Below, one piece after another: positions 1 through 7,531 of a DNA stretch of 50,737 nucleotides (the first letter of the stretch is position 1; every line of letters begins with the position of its first letter). The DNA lies in assembly GCA_023663385.1 (NCBI GenBank), contig JAMPHO010000007.1, positions 1-50,737 of the forward strand, written 5' to 3'. The notes beneath the pieces were generated by a model. That model was not told where the DNA came from. It made no database searches and worked only from the letters and a program-made list of their open reading frames with translations. The DNA is from Alistipes timonensis (GTDB lineage: Bacteria > Bacteroidota > Bacteroidia > Bacteroidales > Muribaculaceae). The position numbers were made by a program, and so were the translations under genes.

Positions 1-56
1 AATCATCTCAAAACAGCTCTCAAAATCTTTCGGAAAAAATTTTAAACAGTTTCTTA
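1..56. repeat. Right end of palindromic repeat element, copy 1 (cut by window edge)
   Basis: This stretch matches 7436-7491 at 54 of 56 bases and ends in the same terminal motif TTAAACAGTTTCTTA. It is therefore the right-hand end of the element seen complete at 7316-7491; the rest lies beyond the window. Its last three bases, TTA, are the reverse complement of the ackA stop codon, so the element border and the gene end coincide. Confidence 0.8.
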
Positions 57-1262
57 GAGTTCGCGGCCGGAGACGATAGCCTCGGTGTCGCGGGCGATCA
101 TCAGCTCCTCGTCGGTGGGAACCACTACCACCTTCACCTTCGAGTCGTCGGTGGAGATCACGGTGTCGGTGCCGCGGGTCTTGGCGTTGAGCTCTTCGTT
201 GAGCTTCACGCCCATGAAGCCTAGGGGCTTGCACACTGTGGAGCGGAGGCTGGTCTGGTTCTCGCCCACGCCGCCGGTGAACACAATGATGTCGACACCA
301 CCCATTTCAGCGGCGTAAGCGCCGATGTACTTGGTGATGCGCTGCTCGTACATATCGAGCGCGAGGGTGGCGCGGGGATCGCCGGCATTTACAGCCGCCT
401 CGATTTCGCGCATATCGGACGAAACGCCGCTGACGCCGCCGACGCCGCTCTCCTTGTTGATGAGGCGCTGGATGTCGTCGGCCGAGAGGTTGTGCTTCTT
501 CATCAGGAAGGTGAGCGCTCCGGGATCGACGTCGCCCACGCGGGTACCCATCATCAGACCCTCGGTCGGGGTGAGACCCATCGAGGTGTCGACGCTCTTG
601 CCCCCTTCGATAGCGGTGATCGAGCCGCCGTTGCCTACGTGGCAGGTGATGATTTTCACATCCTTGGGGTCAACGCCGAGGATTTCGCACACGCGCTGCG
701 AAACGTAGCGGTGGCTGGTGCCGTGGAAGCCGTAGCGGCGCACGCCGTCCTCCTCGTAGTACTTGTAGGGGAGGGCGTACATATACGACTTGGCGGGCAT
801 GGTCTGGTGGAAAGCGGTGTCAAACACGCCGACCTGCTTGATGCCGGGGAGGATCTCCTCGACGGCCTCGATGCCGGTAACGTTGGCGGGGTTGTGGAGG
901 GGAGCCAGGTCGTAGCAGTCCTTAACCTGCTGGAGCACCTCGTCGGTGAGGAGCACGCTCTTGGCGAATTTCTCGCCGCCGTGAACCACGCGGTGGCCTA
1001 CGGCGTCGATTTCGCTGTACGACTTGATGCAGCCGTCCTTCGGGTCGGTGAGAATGTCGAGCACGGCCTTCACGGCGCCCTTGTGGTCGGTCAGGCCGAG
1101 TTCCTTGATGGCCTTGTTGCCATCGGCCTGTTTGTATTTGAGGAAACCGTCGTTGAGGCCGATTTTCTCAACTCCTCCTTCGGCGAGCACCTTTTCGTCG
1201 GCGGTGTCGATGAGTTTGTATTTCACGGAGCTGCTGCCGCAGTTCAGAACGAGAATTTTCAT
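54..1262 (-). CDS. ackA: Acetate kinase
   Basis: Acetate kinase (402 aa, usual length) interconverts acetyl phosphate plus ADP with acetate plus ATP in the cytoplasm, the ATP-yielding step of acetate fermentation. The ASKHA-fold phosphate-binding start MKILVLNCGSSSVKYKL is intact. Residues that match known catalytic positions of the family are visible: N7, R91 in GHRVVHGG, D148 in GVFDTAFHQT, H180 in RRYGFHGTSH and R241 in GTRVGDVDPG. The nucleotide-site motif FTGGVGENQ lies near residue 330. It follows pta by 19 bases on the same strand, so the two form the usual pta-ackA operon. The stop codon TAA is formed by the first bases of a repeat element (1-56), so the 3' untranslated region is that element. 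Confidence 0.98.
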   Translation of the reverse strand: MKILVLNCGSSSVKYKLIDTADEKVLAEGGVEKIGLNDGFLKYKQADGNKAIKELGLTDHKGAVKAVLDILTDPKDGCIKSYSEIDAVGHRVVHGGEKFAKSVLLTDEVLQQVKDCYDLAPLHNPANVTGIEAVEEILPGIKQVGVFDTAFHQTMPAKSYMYALPYKYYEEDGVRRYGFHGTSHRYVSQRVCEILGVDPKDVKIITCHVGNGGSITAIEGGKSVDTSMGLTPTEGLMMGTRVGDVDPGALTFLMKKHNLSADDIQRLINKESGVGGVSGVSSDMREIEAAVNAGDPRATLALDMYEQRITKYIGAYAAEMGGVDIIVFTGGVGENQTSLRSTVCKPLGFMGVKLNEELNAKTRGTDTVISTDDSKVKVVVVPTDEELMIARDTEAIVSGREL

Positions 1263-1281
1263 TTGTATTCCGAATTTGAGA

Positions 1282-2289
1282 TTAGTTTTCGTGAATGGCC
1301 TGGTTGGCGGTCATTATGATGGTCTTGTAGATGTCGTGGGCGTTGCAACCGCGCGAGAGGTCGCTCACGGGGGCGGCGAGGCCCTGCAGCAGCGGGCCTA
1401 CGGCCTGCACGCCGGCGAGGCGCTGCACCAGCTTGTAGGCGATGTTGCCCACTTCGAGCGAGGGGAACACCAGCACGTTAGCCTTTCCGGCGATGTCGCT
1501 CTTGGGTGCCTTGAGGGAGGCTACCACGGGCACCATGGCGGCGTCGGCCTGGAGCTCGCCGTCGAGCTGCAGCGAGGGGTCCATCTCGTGGGCCAGGGCG
1601 GTGGCCTCGATTACCTTGTCGACGCGCTCGTGCTTGGCGCTACCCTTGGTGGAGAAGGTCAGCAGCGCTACGCGGGGATCGATGCCGGCCACTTCCTTGG
1701 CGGTCTTGGCCGAGCAAACGGCGATCTGGGCCAGCTGCTTGGCGTCGGGGTCGGGAACAACGGCGCAGTCGGCGAATACCATCAGGCCGTCGGAGCCGTA
1801 GGGGGAGTCTTTGGGGAGGATCATCAGGAAGGCGCCCGAAACGGTGTCGATGCCGGGGGCGGTCTTGATTACCTGGAACGCGGCGCGGAGCACGTCGCCG
1901 GTTGTGTTGATGGCGCCGGAAACCATGCCGTCGGCGTCGCCGGCCTTGACCATCAGCGCGCCGAGGTAGAGCACCTTGGCAGTGGTCTTGCGGGCATCCT
2001 CCATCGAGATGCCTTTCTTCTTGCGGAGTTCGAAGAAGAGGGGGGCGTATTTGTCGATCACGGCGGGGTCGGCGGGGTCGACGATAGTGGCCTTGTGGAT
2101 GTTGGCCAGGTTGAGGTCCTTGGCTTTCTCGTTGATTTCGGCCTCGCTGCCGATAAGGATGATTTCGGCGAGTCCTTCGGCCAGGATGAGGTCGGCTGCT
2201 TCGAGGTTGCGCTGCTCGGTTCCTTCGGGGAGCACGATGCGGCGGGGATTTTCTTTAGCTCTGCGGGTCAGGCGTTCAAAAAGTTCCAT
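1282..2289 (-). CDS. pta: Phosphate acetyltransferase
   Basis: Phosphotransacetylase (335 aa) converts acetyl-CoA plus phosphate to acetyl phosphate and CoA, supplying AckA encoded directly downstream. Its length corresponds to the single PTA_PTB catalytic domain, without the DRTGG/BioD-like N-terminal region of long enterobacterial Pta. Family segments visible include KVLYLGALMVKAGDADGMVSG (in part), SGAFLMILP, FADCAVVPDP and LVFPSLEVGNIAYKLVQRL near the C-terminus. The ATG start at 2289 fits the family N-terminus (MELFERLTRRAKENPRRIVLP). A TAATTTTG box at 2348-2355 on the minus strand is a candidate -7 element, without a clear -33 partner. Confidence 0.97.
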   Translation of the reverse strand: MELFERLTRRAKENPRRIVLPEGTEQRNLEAADLILAEGLAEIILIGSEAEINEKAKDLNLANIHKATIVDPADPAVIDKYAPLFFELRKKKGISMEDARKTTAKVLYLGALMVKAGDADGMVSGAINTTGDVLRAAFQVIKTAPGIDTVSGAFLMILPKDSPYGSDGLMVFADCAVVPDPDAKQLAQIAVCSAKTAKEVAGIDPRVALLTFSTKGSAKHERVDKVIEATALAHEMDPSLQLDGELQADAAMVPVVASLKAPKSDIAGKANVLVFPSLEVGNIAYKLVQRLAGVQAVGPLLQGLAAPVSDLSRGCNAHDIYKTIIMTANQAIHEN

Positions 2290-2436
2290 GTTTTTCTTTG
2301 GTGTTGTTCGCGTGATGGGCGCGATTGATTGGTTTGTTTTGTATCGGCAAAATTAACAAAAATCTTCGTAACTGAGGAGTGTAAATGCGCGCTTATGGGG
2401 TAATATTGTTCAAAAAGCCGTAACTTTGACCTCGTA
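2290..2436. promoter_or_regulatory. Divergent intergenic region, pta / U32 gene
   Basis: This 147-base gap separates two divergent genes. On the minus strand TAATTTTG (2348-2355) matches the Bacteroidetes -7 pattern TAnnTTTG and would drive pta-ackA. On the plus strand TAACTTTG (2421-2428) matches the same pattern, with a TTG only 12 bases upstream (2406-2408), shorter than the 20 seen at other promoters here. Transcription from the plus box would begin near 2435, two bases before the first possible start codon of the U32 gene. Confidence 0.45.
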
Positions 2437-4338
2437 ATGGAACTCAGACAGGAAAATATGACGCCGAGGCCGGTCGAGCTGCTGGCTCCGGCGCGCGATG
2501 CCGAAACGGCCTTTGAGGCTGTGCTTCACGGCGCCGATGCCGTGTATATGGGTGCTCCGTCGCACGGGGCCCGCCGCTCGGCGGCCAATTCGATCGACGA
2601 CCTGAGGCGTGTGGCCGAATTCGCCCACCGCTACGGGGCCAGGCTCTACGTCACGATAAACACGCTGGTCTATGAGGATGAGATTCCGGCGGTGGAGGCC
2701 CTCGTGTGGGACCTCTGGCGCGCCGGGGTCGACGCCCTGATCGTGCAGGATATGGGGTTGCTTCGCATGAACCTGCCACCGATAGCGCTCCACGCTTCCA
2801 CCCAGTGCGATACCCGCGGCCCGGAGAAGGCGCGGTTTCTGCGCGACGCGGGTTTTTCGCAGATAGTGCTCGCCCGCGAGCTTTCAGCCGACGAAATCCG
2901 CGCCGTGGCCTCGGAGGTCGATGTGCCGCTGGAGGTATTCGTCCATGGCGCCCTCTGCGTATGTTATAGCGGTGATTGCCAGGCGAGTTATATGCTCACC
3001 GGGCGCTCGGCAAACCGCGGCGAGTGCGCCCAGGTGTGCCGTTTCCCCTTTGATCTCGAAGACAGCCGTGGGCGCGTGCTCCTAAAGAACAAACACCTGC
3101 TTTCGCTCCGCGATATGAACCGCTCGGCCTCCCTTGCCGAGCTGCTCGAAGCCGGAGCATCGTCGTTCAAAATCGAGGGGCGCCTCAAGGATGCCGCGTA
3201 TGTTAAAAACGTTGTGGCGGCCTATCGTAAGGCCCTCGACGAGGTTATCGACGCCAATCCCGGGCGTTACCGCCGCTCGTCGCTCGGGCGGGTGGAGCTC
3301 GGTTTCACACCCGAACTCGACAAGAGTTTCAACCGCGGCTACACCCCGTATTTTCTCACCTCCCCCTCCAAACCGGGGAAGATGGCCACTTTCTGCTCTC
3401 CGAAGTGGATAGGGGAGGAGGTCGGCCGGGTGCTCTCGGGGGGTGGCCGTCGGTTCGCCGCCCGTCTGAAGCCCGGGGTTGAGCTTAACAATGGCGACGG
3501 ATTGGGCTTCTTTGACGCATCCGGCACGTTCCGCGGTTTCCGCCTCAACCGCCAGGAAAGGGGGGCGCTTCACACCGCGACCGCGGTGGATATTCCTCCC
3601 GGCTCGGCGCTATACCGCAATGCCGATTCTGCCCGCCAGAAGCTTATGGCGGGCACTACGGCTTCGAGACGGATCGCGCTCCGCGGATGGCTCCGCATGG
3701 CGGGCGACCGCGTGGCGCTCGACCTGGAGGATGAGTCGGGTCTGAAAATTTCGGTGGCGGCTGATTGCGAGGCCCAGCCCGCCAAGACTCCGCAGCTTCA
3801 GGCGAGGCTCAGGGTGCTCACGAAGTTGGGTGACACCATATACACTATGGCCGACGGCGATATGACCGACAGCGTCGGCGACCTCTTCATACCAGCTTCG
3901 TTGCTCGCGACGCTGCGTCGGCAGGGGGTCGAGGCGCTCGACCTCGCCCGCGCCGCTTCCTACAGGAGGGATACCAGGAAGGCTCCCTCCGAGGGGCTCC
4001 GATGGACTGGCGGGAAGGTTCTGTCGCGCCACGACAATGTGGCCAACTCGCTCGCCCGTCGGTTCTACGAGGATGCCGGGGCCGAGGTCGGGGCTATGGC
4101 CGCGGAGGTTGAACGACCCGCCGCTGATACGCCCCGGGGTGAGGTTCGCGTCATGGAGACGCGTTACTGCCTGCGCCGCGAGCTTGGCGCGTGCCTCAAG
4201 GAGGGTGGCGCTGCGAAATATCCCGGCGAATTGTACATCACCTCGTCGGGCAACCGCTTCCGGCTGGAGTTTGACTGCTCCAGGTGCCGGATGCGAGTGC
4301 TCTACACACTCAAATCCTCTGCGTTACCTGCCGAGTAA
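2437..4338 (+). CDS. U32 family (RlhA/TrhP-type) RNA hydroxylation protein
   Basis: Peptidase-U32 family protein of 633 aa. Characterised members (RlhA, TrhP) are prephenate-dependent RNA hydroxylation proteins with an iron-sulfur cluster; true peptidase activity is doubtful. The N-terminal TIM-barrel start PVELLAPARDAETAFEA is typical. The Cys signature is C174, C176 and C181 followed by GRSANRGECAQVCR (C197, C201). Length and the GRSxNRGxCAQ form resemble RlhA (23S rRNA C2501) more than the shorter TrhP (tRNA), but this is not decisive. A C-terminal Cys-rich end (RYCLRRELGAC, CSRCRMRVL) is typical of Bacteroidales members. The start is uncertain: ATG 2458, preceded by AGGAAAA, gives a more family-like N-terminus, and a -7 box at 2421-2428 leaves almost no leader for ATG 2437. 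The 3' end overlaps the convergent kinase gene by 15 bases. Confidence 0.9.
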   Translation: MELRQENMTPRPVELLAPARDAETAFEAVLHGADAVYMGAPSHGARRSAANSIDDLRRVAEFAHRYGARLYVTINTLVYEDEIPAVEALVWDLWRAGVDALIVQDMGLLRMNLPPIALHASTQCDTRGPEKARFLRDAGFSQIVLARELSADEIRAVASEVDVPLEVFVHGALCVCYSGDCQASYMLTGRSANRGECAQVCRFPFDLEDSRGRVLLKNKHLLSLRDMNRSASLAELLEAGASSFKIEGRLKDAAYVKNVVAAYRKALDEVIDANPGRYRRSSLGRVELGFTPELDKSFNRGYTPYFLTSPSKPGKMATFCSPKWIGEEVGRVLSGGGRRFAARLKPGVELNNGDGLGFFDASGTFRGFRLNRQERGALHTATAVDIPPGSALYRNADSARQKLMAGTTASRRIALRGWLRMAGDRVALDLEDESGLKISVAADCEAQPAKTPQLQARLRVLTKLGDTIYTMADGDMTDSVGDLFIPASLLATLRRQGVEALDLARAASYRRDTRKAPSEGLRWTGGKVLSRHDNVANSLARRFYEDAGAEVGAMAAEVERPAADTPRGEVRVMETRYCLRRELGACLKEGGAAKYPGELYITSSGNRFRLEFDCSRCRMRVLYTLKSSALPAE

Positions 4339-5445
4339 GCTGTCGATATAGGCTTTCATCTCCTCCCTGCGCGCGTCGGCGCTCTGGAAGAGCTTGAATT
4401 GTGCCCGGGCCCTCACGAGATTGTGGCCCGGGTACTGTATTTTATAATATGTGTCGCCGTTGATATGGTCGGCAAGGAAGCGCACGGCCTGCATATAGGG
4501 GAATAGCGCGGCGGCGTAGGGGAGGTTGTCGGTTTCCGCGGGTAGGAGAAACCGCGATGCCTCTTCGAGATACCCTTTGGTGAACGCCTTGAATATCTCC
4601 ATGTCGAACTCAACGTTGTCCGTGTCGGGGTCATCCTCCAGCCCGGTGTTGGCGCCGGTGCGCATGAAGTCGCCGAAGTCGCTGAATATGAACGACGGCA
4701 TGACCGTGTCGAGGTCGATAACGCACAGCACTTTGTCGCTATCCCTGTCGAAGAGCATATTGCTTACCTTGGTGTCGCAGTGGCACACGCGCTTGGGGAG
4801 GGCCCCCTGGCGGTGGAGCCGTTCGGCGAGACACATTTCCTCAGCCCGGGACTCGATTTCATCGAGTAGCGGTTTCACTTCCGCCACACGCCCCACCGGG
4901 TCGGCCTCGACCGCTTCCCTGAGCTGGGCCAGGCGCAGTTCCATATTGTGGAAGTCGGGGATTGTCTCGGTCAGCGGTTCCGGCAGGTCGGTGAGCATGG
5001 CCTGGAATCGGCCGAAAGCCTTTCCTGCGTCGAGCGCGCTGGCGGGGGTCGCCGCCTCGATGGTGCGCGAGCGTGGTATCAGCACCGACATTCGCCAATA
5101 CTCCCCGCCGTCAAAGAGGCAGGTCGAGCTTCCGTCGGCGAGGGGGATGAACCGCAGTACTTTGCGGTCGATGTCGGTCTCCCCGGCGAGTGTCAGTTTG
5201 GCGCGTATATGGGCTGTTACGGCTTCGATGTTGCGGCGGAGCCCCTCGGTGTCGGGGAACACTTTGTGGTTTACGCGCTGGAGCACATAGTCGGGAGCCT
5301 CGGCCTCGGCGGTGGTAACTATATATGTGTCGTTGATAAGGCCGATCCCGAGCGGGGCTATTTCGGCTATCGTGCCCTCGATGGCGAATCGGGCGGCTGT
5401 TTCTTTGAGGTTTCGCATACTGGTCGTGTGGTTGCTGAGGGTCAT
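4324..5445 (-). CDS. APH-type phosphotransferase, NahK-like sugar kinase
   Basis: Aminoglycoside-phosphotransferase/choline-kinase fold protein (373 aa). The catalytic loop CHCDTKVSNMLFD matches the HxDxxxxN Brenner motif, and VLCVIDLDTVMPSFIFSDFGD supplies the metal-binding DxD region. The N-terminal GLGLINDTYIV-like glycine loop (here GIGLINDTYIV) and DYVLQRVNHKVF resemble N-acetylhexosamine 1-kinase (NahK) relatives common in Bacteroidales, which phosphorylate GlcNAc/GalNAc at C1. The substrate is inferred, not shown. Its ATG overlaps the TGA of the upstream DUF6377 regulator in an ATGA junction (5442-5445), so the two are probably translationally coupled and functionally linked. The 3' end overlaps the convergent U32 gene. 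Confidence 0.8.
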   Translation of the reverse strand: MTLSNHTTSMRNLKETAARFAIEGTIAEIAPLGIGLINDTYIVTTAEAEAPDYVLQRVNHKVFPDTEGLRRNIEAVTAHIRAKLTLAGETDIDRKVLRFIPLADGSSTCLFDGGEYWRMSVLIPRSRTIEAATPASALDAGKAFGRFQAMLTDLPEPLTETIPDFHNMELRLAQLREAVEADPVGRVAEVKPLLDEIESRAEEMCLAERLHRQGALPKRVCHCDTKVSNMLFDRDSDKVLCVIDLDTVMPSFIFSDFGDFMRTGANTGLEDDPDTDNVEFDMEIFKAFTKGYLEEASRFLLPAETDNLPYAAALFPYMQAVRFLADHINGDTYYKIQYPGHNLVRARAQFKLFQSADARREEMKAYIDSLLGR

Positions 5446-7031
5446 ATTGTGCCTATCCGCATAATGTCGGCTTCGAATGTGTCGCGGTTTATGGCTCTGT
5501 TGCGAAGTCGGTTGCGGTAGGCGTACACAGTGTTGACGCTGAAGTTCAATATCTGCGCCACTCGGTTGGCGTCGTCGATGCCGAGGCGCGTGAAGGCGAG
5601 GATGCGCAGGTCGGAATTCATCAGTTCCCCGTCGGCCAGCCGTATCTGCTGGTCGGGGCGCAGTAGGCGGTTGATCTGCTCCACGAAGTCGGGGTATAGG
5701 TGCAGAAAGGCGTCGTCGAACACTGAATAGAACTCGCGGCTCTGCTCGTCGATGAATTTCGGCGATTTCACCATTTTAAGCAGCTCGTCGGTCTGTCCGG
5801 CTGTTATTTTGCGGTTCGCCAGCTTGCAGAACTGTTTCAGCTGGTCCATATAGATTGACGACAGGGCCATGAAGCGGCTGAGGTATATATCCTTGGTGCG
5901 CCCGGCTTCCTGGAGGCTGCCGCGCAGGGCCTGCACTCGCCGCAGTTGGCGGCGGAGCACGAAGAACGACACCAGGAGCGCCAGCAGGGTAACCACGAGG
6001 ATGGCCATAATCACGTTGGTCGACATCCTCCACCTTTCAATTTGGGCCAGGTGGTCGCTTTCGACCACGTTGAGCAGCTCCGTGGTCTGCATCATGCGCA
6101 CCGCCGCGCGGCTCTCGACGGCGTTCTTCATCGCCGCCATAAGGTATTGGTGGGCGCGCCCCGACTGCCCCATCTCGAACAGTACGCCCCCGAGCTCCTG
6201 GAGCGACACCACTTCGAGAGTGGCCTTGCGCAGGTCGGCGATGGCCGACATCGCGAGGTACGCGAGGTAACCCCTGCGGTCGCCCCCCGCGTTGGCTATG
6301 CTCGCGAGGATGTGGCACGCGATGGCGCGCGACGGGGAGTCGGGACTCCCTGACTCCACAATCGGGGTAAGGGTGTTGCGGCTCTTTGTGTATTCGCGGC
6401 AGCGGAAATAATACTCCCCTAAGTTACGGCGGTACTCCTCCGAACCCTTGTCGAGCAGCTCTATGAGGCGCTTCTGGGCCTGTAGCGATCGGTTGTTCCA
6501 GTAGTCGGAGGTCGATTCGAACCCCTCGTAGTAGTACCCCATATAGGAGAACATCTGGCGGGTCGACGTGTGGTAGATGGTTTTCAGGCGGTCGGAGAGC
6601 TTGAGGGTGTCGATTTGGGCTATCTCGTTGAGCGCGTCACTCATGTATCCGCTGAGCGACAGGTAGGTCGCCCTTCGCGCCCGGAACTCGGTCACCACTG
6701 AGTCGAGCCCCATCGAGGCCGCCCGGTCGAGTCCGGCGGTGTAATACACGAGCGCCGAGTCGTTGTTGAAAGCGTTGTACTCGATTGCCACCTCCATGGT
6801 GAGGCCGAGCCATCTTTCCGGGGCCGCTCCCTCCCTTACGCGTAGCGCTTTCAGGGAATCAATGCGGTCGGCCCTGCGCTGCTTGAAGAAATCGCGGCGC
6901 AACAGTTCGCGGTCGAGCTGGCGCAGAAGGTTCTCGACATCGTCGTCGGAAAACTTCCCTTCCGCGGCAAAACCCATAGTCGGCAGAAGCAGGACAATCA
7001 GCAATGCGGTAAGTATGGCTCTGGTATTCAA
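5442..7031 (-). CDS. DUF6377-type membrane-anchored TPR/HTH regulator
   Basis: A 529-aa protein with a signal peptide (about 1-22), a helical TPR-like periplasmic region (about 25-335), one transmembrane helix (about 339-359, IMAILVVTLLALLVSFFVL), a basic juxtamembrane coiled segment and a C-terminal LuxR-like helix-turn-helix. The HTH is in ILAFTRLGIDDANRVAQILN followed by FSVNTVYAYRNRLRNRA (about 475-514). This order is that of Bacteroidetes DUF6377 regulators, thought to pass an envelope signal to a cytoplasmic DNA-binding domain. It is cotranscribed and coupled (ATGA overlap) with a NahK-like kinase, so an amino-sugar signal is possible. A clean promoter lies at 7087-7117. DNA targets are not visible. 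Confidence 0.85.
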   Translation of the reverse strand: MNTRAILTALLIVLLLPTMGFAAEGKFSDDDVENLLRQLDRELLRRDFFKQRRADRIDSLKALRVREGAAPERWLGLTMEVAIEYNAFNNDSALVYYTAGLDRAASMGLDSVVTEFRARRATYLSLSGYMSDALNEIAQIDTLKLSDRLKTIYHTSTRQMFSYMGYYYEGFESTSDYWNNRSLQAQKRLIELLDKGSEEYRRNLGEYYFRCREYTKSRNTLTPIVESGSPDSPSRAIACHILASIANAGGDRRGYLAYLAMSAIADLRKATLEVVSLQELGGVLFEMGQSGRAHQYLMAAMKNAVESRAAVRMMQTTELLNVVESDHLAQIERWRMSTNVIMAILVVTLLALLVSFFVLRRQLRRVQALRGSLQEAGRTKDIYLSRFMALSSIYMDQLKQFCKLANRKITAGQTDELLKMVKSPKFIDEQSREFYSVFDDAFLHLYPDFVEQINRLLRPDQQIRLADGELMNSDLRILAFTRLGIDDANRVAQILNFSVNTVYAYRNRLRNRAINRDTFEADIMRIGTI

Positions 7032-7086
7032 GTTTTAAGGCGGTATTGGTTAGAGGCGCATGCCCCTCGGCGGGGCCAGTCAACCG

Positions 7087-7117
7087 CGAATTTAGCTTTT
7101 TTCGCCAAAACCGCCAA
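7087..7117 (-). promoter_or_regulatory. Promoter of DUF6377 regulator-kinase operon
   Basis: On the minus strand TAAATTCG (7087-7094) is a -7 box and TTG (7115-7117, within TTTTG) a -33 box, spaced exactly 20 bases. The predicted start of transcription is near 7080, giving a leader of about 49 bases. Confidence 0.7.
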
Positions 7118-7130
7118 AATCACCCCGCCT

Positions 7131-7172
7131 CCCCCTTTCACCTTAACTTTTCACTATTCACTCTTCACTCCA
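7131..7172. repeat. Pyrimidine-rich TTCACT-type short repeat
   Basis: A tract built from variants of TTCAC(C/T): pieces such as TTTCACCTTAACTTTTCACT and TTCACTCTTCACTCC. A related tract lies at 14056-14102. Neither is translated. Possibly a microsatellite-like intergenic sequence; no function is evident. Confidence 0.5.
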
Positions 7173-7238
7173 CCATCCCCGCTCCAGACCCTTCACGGCG
7201 GCATTTGTGGAAAAATGCTATAATTATTTAAATTTTGC

Positions 7239-7269
7239 TTGCATAATTATTAAATATGGACTAAATTTG
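7239..7269 (+). promoter_or_regulatory. Promoter of the BspA-like gene
   Basis: TTG at 7239-7241 and TAAATTTG at 7262-7269 are spaced by 20 bases, matching the Bacteroidetes -33/-7 consensus. Transcription would start near 7276, leaving a 5' leader of about 255 bases that contains the repeat element at 7316-7491. Confidence 0.7.
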
Positions 7270-7271
7270 CG

Positions 7272-7300
7272 GCAACGGGAGGCGATAAAGCCGCCGTTGC
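7272..7300 (+). promoter_or_regulatory. Hairpin at the 5' end of the BspA-like leader
   Basis: GCAACGG (7272-7278) pairs with CCGTTGC (7294-7300), with GGC/GCC inside. It has no T tract, so it is not a terminator. It sits at the predicted transcript start and may stabilise the 5' end, or be an operator. Confidence 0.4.
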
Positions 7301-7315
7301 AAACACCATACGCTC

Positions 7316-7491
7316 TTAGAAACTGTTTAATAATTTTTTCATTGTAAATTTCTTCAGATTTTGAGGCTTTTTTGAGCGCTTTTTCCAATTCTCATCGGTC
7401 ACGATGCCCGCATCGCTCCCTCTTCAAATTGAAAAAATCATCTCAAAACAGCACTCAAAATCATTCGGAAAAAATTTTAAACAGTTTCTTA
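7316..7491. repeat. Palindromic repeat element, copy 2 (complete, MITE-like)
   Basis: A 176-base non-coding element with terminal inverted repeats TTAGAAACTGTTTAA (7316-7330) and TTAAACAGTTTCTTA (7477-7491). The two halves are imperfectly complementary along most of their length, so a single strand would fold into a long hairpin. At the tip is a 36-base core (7392-7427) that includes the small palindrome CGATGCCCGCATCG. The core is identical, in the other orientation, at 39232-39267. The right end recurs at 1-56. There is no open frame for a transposase. It lies in the 5' leader of the BspA-like gene. It may be a MITE-type element or a structured RNA/regulatory repeat. Confidence 0.8.
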
Positions 7492-7531
7492 TCACTTCGA
7501 TAACTCCAACAATATCCAATCATACTGGCTT

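Noticed and set aside
1024..2328. Plus-strand open frame opposite pta/ackA (434 codons)
   Set aside because: Shadow of pta, Gly/Val/His-rich translation, no promoter.
7316..7491. Degraded insertion sequence with transposase
   Set aside because: There is no coding remnant in any frame; only terminal repeats and a hairpin.
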